Assembly: GCA_025200525.1 (NCBI GenBank)
Contig: CM045767.1
Coordinates: 120,402,021-120,466,020 of the forward strand
Source: Camellia lanceoleosa
Taxonomy: Eukaryota; Streptophyta; Magnoliopsida; Ericales; Theaceae
Direction: 5' to 3'
Length of the DNA stretch: 64,000 nt
The notes under the pieces are model-generated. The model saw only the letters and a list, made by a program, of their open reading frames with translations. It ran no database searches and was not told the DNA's origin. The translations under genes were made by a program, and so were the position numbers. Every line of letters starts with the position of its first letter. The first letter of the stretch is position 1. Shown in pieces: positions 45,306 through 56,959 of this stretch.

Positions 45306-46774
45306 AAGTTGGCCGAGGCGTCCGGGGTGAAAATCCTGAGACCTTATAAAGTGAAGTATTAGTTACGTGAGATCTAGTCTCATTTTGAATCATGGGTAAC
45401 GGAAGAGTTAACAAGTCGAGTGGTAGTCTCACTTAAATTGTTTGGTTAGATATTGAACCATAATTAGGAACTAATCTGGACAAATAAGGGAAGTGGATGG
45501 TAGCATGGATGTAATTGCTGTCGGGCTATGAGAAGGGTGTGATTTGGTGTATACGTGTCGATCATTTGTTGTATGATAATGTTTATACGTGTCGATCATT
45601 TGTTATGTGATAATATTTTAGTTATTTCTCATATTGGGTTTAGTATATTTTTACTGGGCTTTGGCTCATCCTACTTGGGACACCATTTTCAAGTACAGGA
45701 GACGTGCCAAGTTCAAGACCTTTACTTGGAAGATCTTCGGAGTTGAAGACTCTGCTTTGTTATTTATTTTTATTGATTATATATAAATGCAAGCCGAGGG
45801 CTTTACCTGTAAAAGAGTTAGAACTTTTCTTTGATTGACCAAGTAACAACTTGGAAAGATGTAGACCTGCAGGGCATTCTATTATTTGTGTAAACATTTG
45901 TAATTAATATGAAATACACTTTTGTAATATTAACTCTGATGTTTGTATGGAAATGTAAACTATCTATCATGTTTATAGAAAGATTGGATATGGGAATTAT
46001 ATATTATTTTTTAGGGCGTTATAGTCAGCCTTATCAGAATTGTTGTCATCGTCCTCCATTGCTCTATAAGGTGAAATAACTAATGAAGAGTAATACGTTG
46101 GATTTGAAAAAAGATCTCTGCTTTAAGAGAGTTTATGATGGTGATGTAGAGGATACATTCAGGGTTTAAGATGGTTATGAAGATTAACAGGTTTAGGGTT
46201 TAGAAAGTTGGAATACGTATAGCTGGAGGTAGATGTGGAGGTGGAGGTGGGTTGGTGGTAGGGGGTGGGAATGGGGGTGGGGGTGTGTGTACAATATTAT
46301 AGAGTATTAGTTCTTATTTGATAGGTGGATGTTCCATTAAATGATATCTTTTAATGTAATTTTATTTCAGGGTATAATTGTAATAAAAAAAATTAGAAAT
46401 TGAGGGATCAAAAGAATTTAGGCAGGTTCTAATAGCAGCACTCTTGAAAATAATACAATTAATTTTACACTTTTGACATAATTGTCTTAGTCGCCCTTGA
46501 AATTTTATTTCACATAACAATTAAATTCTTTTTTTTTATTAATAATTCATTAGTCGTATAAATAAAAAAAAATAATATTGTCATCTCTTTTCAACTATAA
46601 CATATATTTATTTTTAGTATCTACCCACCATATACATTAATTTCAATTGTTTTAGTCATATTAAAATAAATATCAATATAATTATATAAAAAATGTGAGA
46701 TTAATTATATAAAGTATATATTTTTTAAAAGTAAGTATAATTTACTTAAATAAAATAGGGAAAATCACAAACAG

Positions 46775-47120
46775 ACAAAAAAAAAAAAAAAAAAAAAAAC
46801 CCCAAGCTTTGAGTCTTGTTATAAAATAAACTCCAAATTTTTAATTTTATCAATTTAAACCTTAAATTTTTTTATTTATTTTCAATCTAAACCATTAACT
46901 ATTTTCGTTAAGTAAAATTAATAGGAAAATAGATATTTTAGTCATTAAACTTAATAAAAATAGCATTTTAAACATTTTATTTATATCTACATTAACTTTA
47001 ATGAATAAAATACTCCTTTTCAATTTTACTTAATGAAAATAGGTGAATAATTTAGATTAGAAACGAATCAAAAAATTAATATTTAAATTGATAAAATTAA
47101 AAATTAAAAATTTATTTTAG
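46775..47120. mobile_element. Foldback MITE, same family as 10195-10520
   Basis: Left words aaatttttaattttatcaat and ctaaaccattaactattttc recur inverted at the right (attgataaaattaaaaatt; aggtgaataatttagatta). An A-run of about 25 lies at the left edge (46775-46799). No coding capacity. Confidence 0.6.
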
Positions 47121-47129
47121 GGGAATGTT

Positions 47130-48175
47130 TTTTAAGGTCTCACATATTAAGATTTTAAATTTGTCTAAAATTTCTCTGGTTTACTTACAAATTTCTTAGA
47201 ACAAATTAGAGAAAATTGCAGACAAAAATTAAGCTACTCACAATCCAATTTTTCTATAATTTTTACAAGAAAGCACCATGCTAAGTTCATCAAAGAACTT
47301 AAAATACAAAATCTAATTACAGTTTAAAAAATAGCAAACACTACACATTCTAAAAGATCAAAAATAAAATTCAAAGTTAGAAATCCAATGAAAATCAAAC
47401 TAGCAACATAAATTAATAGGAGTTTAATGTGTGCAGGAAAAATTCAAATGCCAGAGAAAATTCGAGAGACAATCAAAGAGACAACTAGCTAGAAAAAATC
47501 AAGTAAGACATAGAGAGAAAGAGAGTCCAAAGTGTTCAGAGAAATTAACATAAAGGGGATATCTTAGTGCCAGAGAAAATTTATCTCAAAGGAAAAATTA
47601 TACACAAGGAGATAACTAATTAGTAAAATCAAATAAGTAACCTAAATTAGTGAGAGTTTAATAATTTTAGGGAAAATTCAAATACCATAGAAAATTTAGC
47701 TCAAGAAACAATTAATCAGTGAAAATCAAACAAACAACACAAATTAGTGAGAGTTTAATGTGGTCAGGAAAAATTAAAATGCTAGAGAAAATTGGAGAGA
47801 AAATCAAAGAGACAACTAGCCATAGAAAATAAAGCAAGGCACATAAAGTAGAGTGAATCTATTGTGTTTAGAGAAAATTGTGATGTCTGAGAAAATTCGT
47901 CTCAAGAGGAAAATTACACACAATGACACAATTAACCAGTGAAAATCAAACAAGCAAAATAATTTGATGAGTCAGGGAAAATTCAGATGCTAGAGAAAAT
48001 CAATCAAAATTTTGTCTCAAACTCCGAGAAATTTCAACTCAACTCAGAGAAATTCAAAGAAATTTTGACTTAGAGAAATTTTGCCTAATTCAGAGAAATT
48101 TCCTTGATTTTTTCTGTGTTTTGGAAATTTTTCTTGTTTGAAGAAATTTCTCTGTGTATTATACACAGAAAAAAG
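47130..48175. repeat. Long array of degenerate 'agagaaaatt' units
   Basis: Agagaaaatt/agagaaattt words recur every 20-130 bp, with larger repeats such as gtgagagtttaatgtggtc and gaaaatcaaacaagcaa seen two to four times. It is related to the arrays at 501-668 and 1150-1515. Confidence 0.65.
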
Positions 48176-48546
48176 AGAAGAAAAAAATGAAATAGTTTCT
48201 TGTCAACCCTTTAATTCTTCCTTATATAAGGGAAGTAATTTAACAAGTGATGCAAATATGTATCTTATAAATATATATATCGTCTGTACAGAAAACAGGG
48301 ACATCGTCACCCATATATTTGTTATTCAACTTTATATTCATTTTTAAGTACACTAGAGTCAAGAAAGAATACACACACAGACAACTATGGAAGCTTGAGG
48401 ATGTCAAATTGTAGAAGAATAGACAGATAGCAGAGATATTATCTACTGCCATACCTAGTTTCTTACGTTTCCAAGCACAAACTGCTTGTTGGACTAATAT
48501 TTTAACCGATTTTTCCCAAAACACTACTACAAACATCAATCATTCT

Positions 48547-48585
<39 letters not shown>

Positions 48586-49052
48586 CCCTAATCAAAAATT
48601 TACAATGTGGAACAAAATTCACAGATATATATATAGAGAGAGAGATAGAGAGGAAAAATACAGAAACGGAAGAGAAAGAAGAGACAGAAGAGAGATAAGA
48701 ATAGAGATTTGGTATATGTATACATATAAAGAAAGAGAGATGGTATAATATATGAGTATGGGTGAGAAACTTTAGATTACAAAAAAAAAATTATAAATTT
48801 TTTCTATTATTCAAAGTTAGAAAGGAATGGTAGATTAATTTTCTTTTTATTTTATTATAAAATTAAAATTTTGATTTTTTTTTAATTGGGGGATTTGGTG
48901 ATAGCCCCCTCACTATCTAATTTGTTTTTCAAAAGGACAAGAATTATATAAGTACTTTCAAAGCCCCTTGATATTTTAAAACTTGTTTCTTTTACTATAT
49001 TATCCTTATATCTATCAGTTCTTCTATTAAGCCATCTTCACTATGTATTTCA
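48176..49052. other. AT-rich DNA with (TA)n and (GA)n microsatellites
   Basis: (TA)n(GA)n lies at about 48547-48583 and a shorter tract near 48627-48651. ORFs of 69 and 99 codons here have no domains. The purine-rich 48652-48750 contains gacagaagagag, which only resembles miR156 by chance. Confidence 0.4.
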
Positions 49053-49345
49053 GAGTAAAATTTTACTTTGTATAAAAGTAAAATTTTACTCTGAATAAGA
49101 GTAAAATGTTACACTCTGAAACTAAAGTAAAATTTTACTCTGTATAAAAGTAAAATTTTACTCTGAATAAGAGTAAAATTTTACACTCTGAAACTAAAAG
49201 TAAAATTTTACTCTGTATAAAAGTAAAATTTTACTCTGAAAAACAAGTAAACTGTGAGACTCTGAAGCTAAAAGTAAAATTTTACTCTGATTCTGTCAAA
49301 TGAAAAAAACAGAGCAATAGAACCAGAGTAAAATTTTACTCTGGT
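49053..49345. repeat. Palindromic minisatellite 'agtaaaattttact'
   Basis: About a dozen copies of the self-complementary 14-mer AGTAAAATTTTACT, most followed by 'ctg' and spaced 20-30 bp. A higher-order unit of about 70 bp (actctgaaactaaaagtaa) repeats at least three times. Transcripts could fold into many hairpins. Confidence 0.85.
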
Positions 49346-49598
49346 TCTATCAAATGAAATTAGATCATTCACAACCACTGTTCTTCTGTTTCTTCACAGT
49401 TACTTGCCTCTTTCGTATCACCTCTTTGGCTTCTCTGTTATCTATTACATATACACAATCCATATTGCTCACTCACGACACAAAAATTTATCAAAATCAA
49501 AAACAATTTTACAATAAAAAGTTGAGAGAACATAGTAACAACTCATTAATAGATCAATTTAAGAACTTAACAACACTATCCAAATGAAAAATCTGTCC

Positions 49599-49639
<41 letters not shown>

Positions 49640-49666
49640 GAAAAATCTGAAGAACTGTGTTCAAAT

Positions 49667-50152
49667 ATGAACATTTTGAACAGTCGCGCGATTCGTTTCT
49701 ATACTCTTTCAAAATTCAAAATTTTGATCAACGAGGCTATCATTAACGGCAAGAACATGAACTTCATAAGAATTAGAAGGCGATACGTCGACTTCGTCAA
49801 AGCTTTCTCCGATCATCTCCGACGATCTCTTCCACTGCGAAACCTATGCGCCATTCAAAGAAAATTCTCTGCAATTGAGAGTGATTTAGGTATATTCACA
49901 GTTTTGGTTGAAATCACGAGAGCTTTGAACGAATCCAATCCAAACCCTAAGAATGGAAGAGAGAAGGAAAAGAGAGAATTTGTTTGTGCGTTTGCTTGGT
50001 TGAGGCTTCGATCATGTTCCACCGCCTTGAGGAAGACACCGGCGACGCGTATGAACCACCGAAGAGTGATCGGAAAACTGAATCGGCATAGAAGGAGATC
50101 GAAAAATGTTGAGAATCATAACAGAGAGCTCGTAAAAATGCAAAGAAGGTAG
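49667..50152 (+). CDS. Hypothetical basic protein, 161 codons
   Basis: An ORF in a markedly less AT-rich block (49680-50160). The product is strongly basic (IRIRRRYVDFVKAF, KLNRHRRRSKN) with no domain I recognise. Composition shifts sharply at both ends, and the block sits between a palindromic minisatellite, (CA)n(TA)n at about 49605-49640, and AT-rich DNA. It may be a gene fragment carried by an unrecognised transposon, or a leader/first exon. Start choice is arbitrary (first ATG). No introns or promoter were assigned. Confidence 0.25.
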   Translation: MNILNSRAIRFYTLSKFKILINEAIINGKNMNFIRIRRRYVDFVKAFSDHLRRSLPLRNLCAIQRKFSAIESDLGIFTVLVEITRALNESNPNPKNGREKEKREFVCAFAWLRLRSCSTALRKTPATRMNHRRVIGKLNRHRRRSKNVENHNRELVKMQRR

Positions 50153-51570
50153 GAAGAGAGTGGATGGAGAATGTGAGGAAATTTAGTTGAGGGTATAATA
50201 GTCTAATAAAATATTTAAATAATAAATTTTGTCTTTTATGTAAAATTTTATAATTATGAGGGAATTTAAAAAATATAATTTTTTTTTTTAATTCTTTTAA
50301 TAATGAAAGAAAGATAAAAGAGATTTATAACTAAATTTCACTTTTTAATTATCCGTATAAAATAAAGAAAATTGTTGCTTTTGGTGGGGGGAGGGGACTT
50401 TCCAGAGTGGGCAAAAGTTGAATAGGCTTTTTCTAGCCCTGACTTGGACTGGGCTCAAATCACCAACTTACAACTACCAAATCATTTTTTCAGGTGGGAA
50501 GGGGACTTTTCCTTGGCACTCGGTCCATTATATATATATAACAGTGTTAGAGAGATCTAATGGGAGTTTTAATAATGTGATAAAAGAAAAATAAATATAA
50601 ATATAAATATAAATATACACATTCCATTACTTCTTATTTTATTATTAAGCCTATCTTTAAAGTTCTAAAATTAGAGTTATAATTGGTCCCAATGCATATA
50701 TCATATATTTCACCAAAAAGTTTTGAAGCAATTCCAGGGAAAGAAAGCTGACATCTTGAGTTCATTGTTTGGCTGCTGGGAAAGATTGTTTATAAACATG
50801 AAAACAAATATGGCAAACAAAAAACATATGGCATCTATTCAACACTTGAACAGTGTGTTAAAAAGTCGCCAACCGTTTTGTTTGATGAAGTTGCTAAGTA
50901 TTCTCATTCAGATTATGCGATCATGTTATCTGTAAATAAACATTAAAATAATATTTGAAACATTTAATTTATTATTTTTAAAAATCATCTTTAATGATAT
51001 ATTTGATAAATGTCAAATTTTAATTTATCAAAAATTTCATTAAGTGAGATCTAATCTCAATGTCACTTCATTAAGAGTCATTTAAGAGTGATAAATTAAA
51101 GTGATATAATATTATTGATAAATGTTTTACCTTTTTATATATAAATTGTGCAAAAAGATTGTTAGTAGTTATATTCACCAAAACTTTTATGCAAAAAAGT
51201 TGTATTAGTTTATAAAATTAATTAAGAATGGCTTTATTGTTTGTAAAAATTCCTTATAGCCAACAAAAATTAACGAATCAAATGACGCCAAAGATGAACT
51301 ATACTAATAACCAGCACCTGGTCCACAATCCCATATAGGCTAGGCCATCATAGCCTTCACAAAGTGTGGTAGGTGAGTATTAAATTACACCAATGAATTA
51401 ATTAAAGAAGTGACAAATTATTGATGATAATTTTGTTTTTGTTTTTGCTTTTAACCACCACTGGGTCAAAAGCAAAGCAGCCACAATTCTGGCAATACAA
51501 AAGAAAGACTATACAGTGGGAGAAGGCACATTCTGAAACTACGAACCTTCCTAATCAGCCGTCTAGAGAC
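50153..51570. other. AT-rich intergenic DNA
   Basis: No gene is recognised. Less AT-rich patches at about 50370-50520 and 51300-51560 do not look coding. Confidence 0.4.
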
Positions 51571-51827
51571 CTAGGTCCTATTTGGTAAGGTTTATTTCTA
51601 ATTTATTTTAATTTTTAATTTAATTTAAGTTATTTTAATGTGTTTGGTTCAATTTAATAATACAACTTATATCTTTTTGTAAGTTAAAAATTAACTTATT
51701 CTTTAAGTGGAGGAAAAGAAGTTTAATTTATAAGTAAAAAATCAATTTATATTCACAGTTATAAGTTATAAGCTGTTAGACTATAAATTCTAATCATTTT
51801 CTCACAATTTTACCAAACATGACCATA
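51571..51827. mobile_element. Short MITE with imperfect inverted ends
   Basis: Left CTAGGTCCTATTTGGTAA is mirrored by right CTATGGTCATGTTTGGTAA (inverted). About 257 bp, AT-rich interior with 'aagttataagctgttagac'-type words. No clear target duplication. Confidence 0.5.
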
Positions 51828-53765
51828 GTTAAATAGATTATAAATGTTGGGATTAAGAAAAAGAGTACTGCCTATAATTTTATGTGAGGATATAAAAAAA
51901 ATAATAGTTGATAATTTATTTGGTAATTGATGAGTAATATAACTAGGTGGTGCTACATGCCTTCTACAAATAAAGTAAATATCAATCATGTCGAGCAATT
52001 CAAAGACTGATAAATCACAATATATACCCAATAATTAACCAACATGGCAGCAATGGTCTAGAAAGAGAAAGGATTAAATTTTCACCTTCATCATTTCACA
52101 AAAATTTTATTTTGGTCACGTTTATTTGATTTTATAAAATAGAAAGAAATAAGAGTACGGTGAGATTGTTAAGTAAGGAGATTATTAGTATAATAGTATT
52201 AAATTAAAAATATAGGATAAAGAATGTTTATTTATACCAGATTAGTAATATTATAAATAGTATTAATATATAAAATTAATATATTTTTTTATTTTTAGTA
52301 TTTTTTAATATTATAATTATTATTTTTTGTTCTAAAAAATATAAATTTTTGATAAAAATCATTTAAAAATTCACTAATCCTCTCACTTAATTTTTAGTCT
52401 CAACCTTCCCATGGAATTGATAGTCCCATCAATAGAGATGAGTAGTACAAGGAGATAGTTAACCTCCTCATTCATGACACTAACCAAACACTCTTTAAAC
52501 CATTTGAGAAGGTAGCCTTTAGCTACTTGTGAAATTACAGTTATGCCTCCGTATTGTTTAAATGAGTCACATAAATGAAAGTAGTTATTTTTTAAAATAG
52601 GTGAAAATATTTTGATTAATTGATTATGATGTGACAATATAAACAAATATTAAGTAAAAAAGTTAGAAAGTAACTTTGTACCAATTTCCTAAATGACTTT
52701 CTAAAAAAGTCAAAAACTTAGTTAAAAGTTAAAAATTAATTTTTAATTATCTTCCTAAAACAATCAATCTTCCTTTCCAAAAAGCCAAACCAACATAACC
52801 TTTGAGCTATTAATTTTTTCGATCTTTGTCTTCCTTTTCTCCCACTCTTTTGTGCAAAATCCTATACCATCTTTGATACCCCTATCAACTAAAAACAATC
52901 CACAACTGTGGGTTACCCTCTCATTTGATCAAGAAAAATGTTATGGACTTTAAATAAATTAGTAAATTTTAACTAAACCTCTTCCACGGGGCGTGATCCA
53001 CACAAATTACATGTGTACGGGTCCCACATCCAGGTAAGAGATTTGATAGAAAATTTAATAATTTATTTAGAATTCTTAACATAACTCTTTGATCAATCAC
53101 TACTATTATTGAAACCGTAAATTCATGTAAAACTCTTCATGTATTGCTACTAAACCATCCTAGATAGCAAATGCTTGTAGAAGAGTGTAGTTTTTGCAAT
53201 TGGTTAATGCAATTGTCCTATTTTGATTTACTCAATTTGTATTATTTTAGAGAAAACCTAAATCACTAATCACATCAAAATAGAACTCATGTATATACAC
53301 ACAATTCGATCCAAAACATCTTTTTTGAAGGTATAAAGATCCTAAAAAATCATAATTATATATCTTTTGTAACAACAGAGCTAAGATTTTGATTGGGAGC
53401 TATTTGAGGCAAAGGAATTGATCAACTTAGTTTAGTTTGATTTGGCTTAATAATGCCTTCAATATTCAAGAAATCTATATATACTGATTACAATCAACAC
53501 AAATTTGTTGTAATGAACTATATAGGTCTCTTTATGCAATATTGCCCAAGTTTGGTGCAATTGTAATATTGCTTGTCTATATATTATGGTGCGTCATGTA
53601 ATAGTATGACGGTGTTCATTGACGTGGCAATTTGTACACTTGGAAGAGATATACACTGGAATACTAGATTTTGTTCATATTTTAGAAATAAAGAGAAAAA
53701 GGATGGACCATAAAAGATTTAGGAAGCACAAATAAAAATTTTGAGAGAGTTAAAGAAAAAAATAA
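51828..53765. other. AT-rich intergenic DNA
   Basis: Short ORFs only, without domains. Small inverted-repeat remnants are probable near 52080-52390 and 52700-52800 but lack definable ends. Confidence 0.4.
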
Positions 53766-54183
53766 TATAAAAAAGGGCCTGGCTTTGGTTCAGTCTATCA
53801 TCGGACTGGACCGTGCTGTTGGGCCTGTGAGGGCCAACCACGGGTCCCGTTTTGAAAATCTGAACCGTCAATATGTAGAACTCGTCGAGTACTATATGCC
53901 TGTGAAAAATCACGTTGATCGGATATCGATAGCTATGTGATTAAAACAATTTTTTTATCAACCGTTAATTTATTCACCGTCTATTTTTTTATACAAAACT
54001 AATTTGATCACATAGCTATCGATATCCGATCAATGTGATTTTTTACAAACATATAGTACTCGACGAGTTCTACACATTGAACGGTTCAGATTTTCAAAAC
54101 GGGACCCGTGATGGACTCCCACGAGGCCAACAACACGGTCCAGTCTGATGGCGGACTGGACCAAAGCCAGACCCTATAAAAAA
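53766..54183. mobile_element. Hairpin MITE of the Mutator-like type with exact 9-bp target duplication
   Basis: The element is 53775-54174 (400 bp). Ends read GGGCCTGGCTTTGG and, inverted, GGGTCTGGCTTTGG; arms of about 170 bp are inverted copies around a loop near 53950-53995 (shared words ctatcgatatccgatca and actcgacgagttct). TATAAAAAA at 53766-53774 is repeated at 54175-54183. No coding. Confidence 0.9.
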
Positions 54184-54258
54184 ATCCAAAAGCATGGGTT
54201 GAACAATAATTTTACAAGATTTGAGGGGTAGTTGCCCCTAACCAAATTAATAAGTTTT

Positions 54259-54759
54259 AAGGTAAATTATAATAAACCGTTTTAAACTATGATGTATTTA
54301 CATTTTGCCTATCTGAACTTTAAAATTCAACAGTTAATCCTTTTGAAATATTATCTTATTATATTTTACTCTTTTTGTTAGGATTTTATTAGGAATTTGT
54401 AAAAAATTAATCATGTGTAAAGTACATAACACATTTATTAAATTTTTTAAGATAATAATACCCGTTATTTGATTATTTTAGGATAAATTCTTATCTGGTA
54501 ATTTCATTTGTACGTTGTCTCTCTTATCTTAGTGACAAAATACAAACGAGATCACTAGATTATTATGTTAAAAATTTAATAAATGTGTAATGCACTTTAT
54601 ACATAATTTGATTTTTTGAAATGTTTTTAACAAAATTCTAACAAAAAAAAAATCATAATAAAATAATATTTTAAGAGGATTAATTGTTGAATTTTAAAAT
54701 TCATATGAATAAAATACAAATGAGTTATACTTTAAGCGATTACTAGTATAATTTACCTT
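54259..54759. mobile_element. Foldback MITE
   Basis: Left aaggtaaattataataaacc and right actagtataatttacctt are inverted partners, and inverted similarity continues about 140 bp inward (attcaacagttaatcc versus ggattaattgttgaat). No exact target duplication was found. Confidence 0.7.
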
Positions 54760-55540
54760 TATTATCATTAACCCACTAGTCAACGAATGGTAATAATGCC
54801 TGGAATCTAGATAGAGGGTTCATCGATCGACAACTGTGAGGTCAAATTCTGTTAATTAACTTTTCTACGTATTGCTGATAAGAGTTCAGGATTTTAATAC
54901 TAAACAAGGGCTTTTGGCAATAATTTAAAATAAAACTAAAGACAATATTTTGTTTATTATTCTCCTTATAGTTTGAGAAAAAATTGTCTTATTCTCTCTA
55001 GTGCCTCTCATATTGTTTATATGCCTTTCATGTGATAATATACTTCATTAATTTTTATAATAAGGTTGATAGAAGAATCATATTAAAATTCTTTAAATGA
55101 ATATAAAGTTAACATCATTATAATTAAAAATTAAAAAAACTAAATTGAAATGTTATTTGTTAATTTTCAAATTGACAGATGAACCATATTAAAATTATTT
55201 TAAAAATATGAGGTCAACATTATTATATTTAAAAGTTGAAGTACTAATTGAAATTTGACTAAAAACTTGGAATATAAATTAATAAACTTGAGAGAAATTT
55301 TACTATACACATCCTTATCAGAATGCACACCTAAATTATCTTATTTTTTTATTTTATGACAAATTTTTTTACTTTAATTAGTTATAACCTTATTTTAGTT
55401 ATGACTTGTGAAATCTTTATTATGATTTTTTTTTTTAATTATGACTCATAAAATATGAAGTTATGTAATTTTTTCTTTAGTTATAAGGTACATGCGATAC
55501 ACACTTTTTGAGGGATATGTACCATAGTCTTTCCCTAAAC
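54760..55540. other. AT-rich intergenic DNA
   Basis: Nothing recognised. Two partly similar stretches near 55075-55130 and 55180-55250 (catattaaaattctttaaat; catattaaaattattttaaa) suggest an old tandem duplication. Confidence 0.35.
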
Positions 55541-55554
55541 TTTGTGTATATATA

Positions 55555-55775
55555 GACGAAATTTTTTTAAAATTTTGTTTAGTTCAAATTTTTTGAAATT
55601 TTTTTTCCAAACTCACTTTCTCTCTCCTATAGATCAATTAATCACTTTTTTTTTTCATACACATTTAATCAACTACAATAAAATATCAAATCATCAAACT
55701 CCCAAACTTCAAAATTATTTTCGAAATATACAATAAAACAAATCAAAAAAAATTCTAAACTATGTCCCTAAATTT
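55555..55775 (+). repeat. Truncated copy of the adjacent MITE
   Basis: Words ccaaactcactttctctctc, gatcaattaatcacttttt and tacaataaaatatcaaatc match the interior of 55794-56161, but the terminal inverted repeats are not visible. Confidence 0.55.
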
Positions 55776-55793
55776 TTTTTTTTTTAAAATTTA

Positions 55794-56161
55794 GGCCTTG
55801 TTTGGTTTGGTTTTGAGAAACAAATTTTAGAGAAAATTTTCTAAATTTTTGTTTGGTTTAGTGATTTTGGAAAAAAAATTCCAAAATCGCTTTCTATCTC
55901 CTATGCATCAGTCAATCACTTTTTCTCTCTCCTTTCTCATTTTTAATTATTTTTTCTTTCACACACATCTACTCAAGTACAACAAAATATTAGATCATCA
56001 CAAACTCTCATACTCCAAAATTGTTTCCAAAATATACAACCAAAAAAACTAAAAAAATTTCTAAACTCTTTCAAAACTAAAAAACCAAACCAAACCAAAA
56101 CTAAAAAATTTTCTAAATTTTTTAAAAAAATTTATCTCCCAAAACCAAATCAAACAAGGCC
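55794..56161. mobile_element. MITE (ggccttgtttggttt family)
   Basis: Left GGCCTTGTTTGGTTTGG is mirrored by right GGCCTTGTTTGATTTGG (inverted). 368 bp. Interior words (gtcaatcactttttc, cacacatctac) link it to 12789-13080 and 13732-14020. A C-rich plus strand gives spurious ORFs. Confidence 0.7.
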
Positions 56162-56940
56162 AAACTAAATACACCCATGGTATTTCATTTACTTATGTAG
56201 TTACATATTTTGTGAGAACTTACAAAACGTTTTATGGATTAATTAACTTATGTGAATTTGTGGTAAGTTACATCATTTTATGGGGTAACTTACATATATT
56301 TGTCGGAATTTATGTCAAATTATGATTGATTGTTCAATTTTTGACTATCTGCTTCAAAAAATTAGTTATAAGAATAAAACTTCTTCAATCAGAATACAGA
56401 TGAGTTTAAAAAGGTATGATTGAGATAGCTCGATATAAAGGATTCTAGATGCCTTCTAATCTCATTATTTACTGATAAAAAAAGAAGAGGGTGTTAATGA
56501 TACCTTTCAAATTTTTTAAAATTAACTTGTGTTAATTTATATTTAAGTTATATGAATTTCTATTTAAATTCCGTGATTTTATAAAGTAATTTATATATAT
56601 TTTTAAAAATTTATGTCAAATTAAAAAATTTTAAATTTATATAAATTAATTTACATATATTTATATTTAAATTACGTAACCTATTACATATTTGTGTGGC
56701 ATGTTTACATGCTCTTTTGCATATGGTGTGAACACTTTCCATACATATTGTCTTTCAACAGAAAAGACAAAAGAAATTAAAGAGCACGTCAACCGTCAAA
56801 TTGCTTCGCGAAGGTCCAAAAAAGGCTTCTTTTCCAGTCCTCTTTTTCTCGATACATCATACATCACCTTTTCTTTGTTATCTTCATTTTCTCATCCACA
56901 ATCCAATCAATCACCCAGAAAAGAAAAAAAGGGCAAAAAA
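56162..56940. other. Upstream region of the kinase gene
   Basis: AT-rich up to about 56690, then less so. A 91-codon ORF (56692-56967) ends at the TATA box and is unlikely to be coding. This interval should hold the kinase promoter. Confidence 0.4.
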
Positions 56941-56951
56941 AAACACAAGAC

Positions 56952-56959
56952 TATAAAAG
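56952..56959 (+). promoter_or_regulatory. Candidate TATA box of the PBL-type kinase gene
   Basis: TATAAAAG, preceded by a lysine-codon-like purine stretch and followed about 30 bp later by 'ctcgtgggagagaaag', a plausible transcription start near 56985. The leader would then be about 430 nt to the ATG at 57418. Confidence 0.5.

Larger units (their letters stand above)
43569..46028 (-). mobile_element. Solo LTR, copy 2, with non-canonical ends, inverted
   Basis: The element is 43574-46023 (2450 bp). On the minus strand it starts TATAACGCCCTAAAAAA and ends CCGGGATCGCTATA. GTCAG at 43569-43573 is repeated exactly at 46024-46028. The uninterrupted paralogue near 42147-42175 shows one copy of the equivalent site (GCCAA), which proves both the boundaries and the 5-bp duplication. 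It is the longest and best preserved of the three copies. It carries no gag or pol. Confidence 0.8.
42930..46453. mobile_element. Non-autonomous Mutator-like element, copy B, interrupted
   Basis: The element is 42939-46444, about 1.05 kb once the inserted solo LTR is excluded. The TGAAAATAA duplication is exact at 42930-42938 and 46445-46453. Because flanks as well as element are shared with copy A, the pair arose by segmental duplication, not by two transpositions. Confidence 0.85.
42670..46545 (+). repeat. Right unit (B) of the tandem duplication, split by solo LTR copy 2
   Basis: Matches unit A over its whole length: ttaaggcttctagtctag and aaaatttggcaaaataaa on the left, then the inverted-repeat element, then cttagtcgcccttgaaattt on the right. 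Without the inserted solo LTR it is about 1.4 kb. Confidence 0.75.

Noticed and set aside
48672..48700. Sequence gacagaagagagataaga resembling miR156
   Set aside because: Only the first 12 bases agree, in a purine-rich low-complexity stretch, and no complementary arm for a hairpin is visible nearby.
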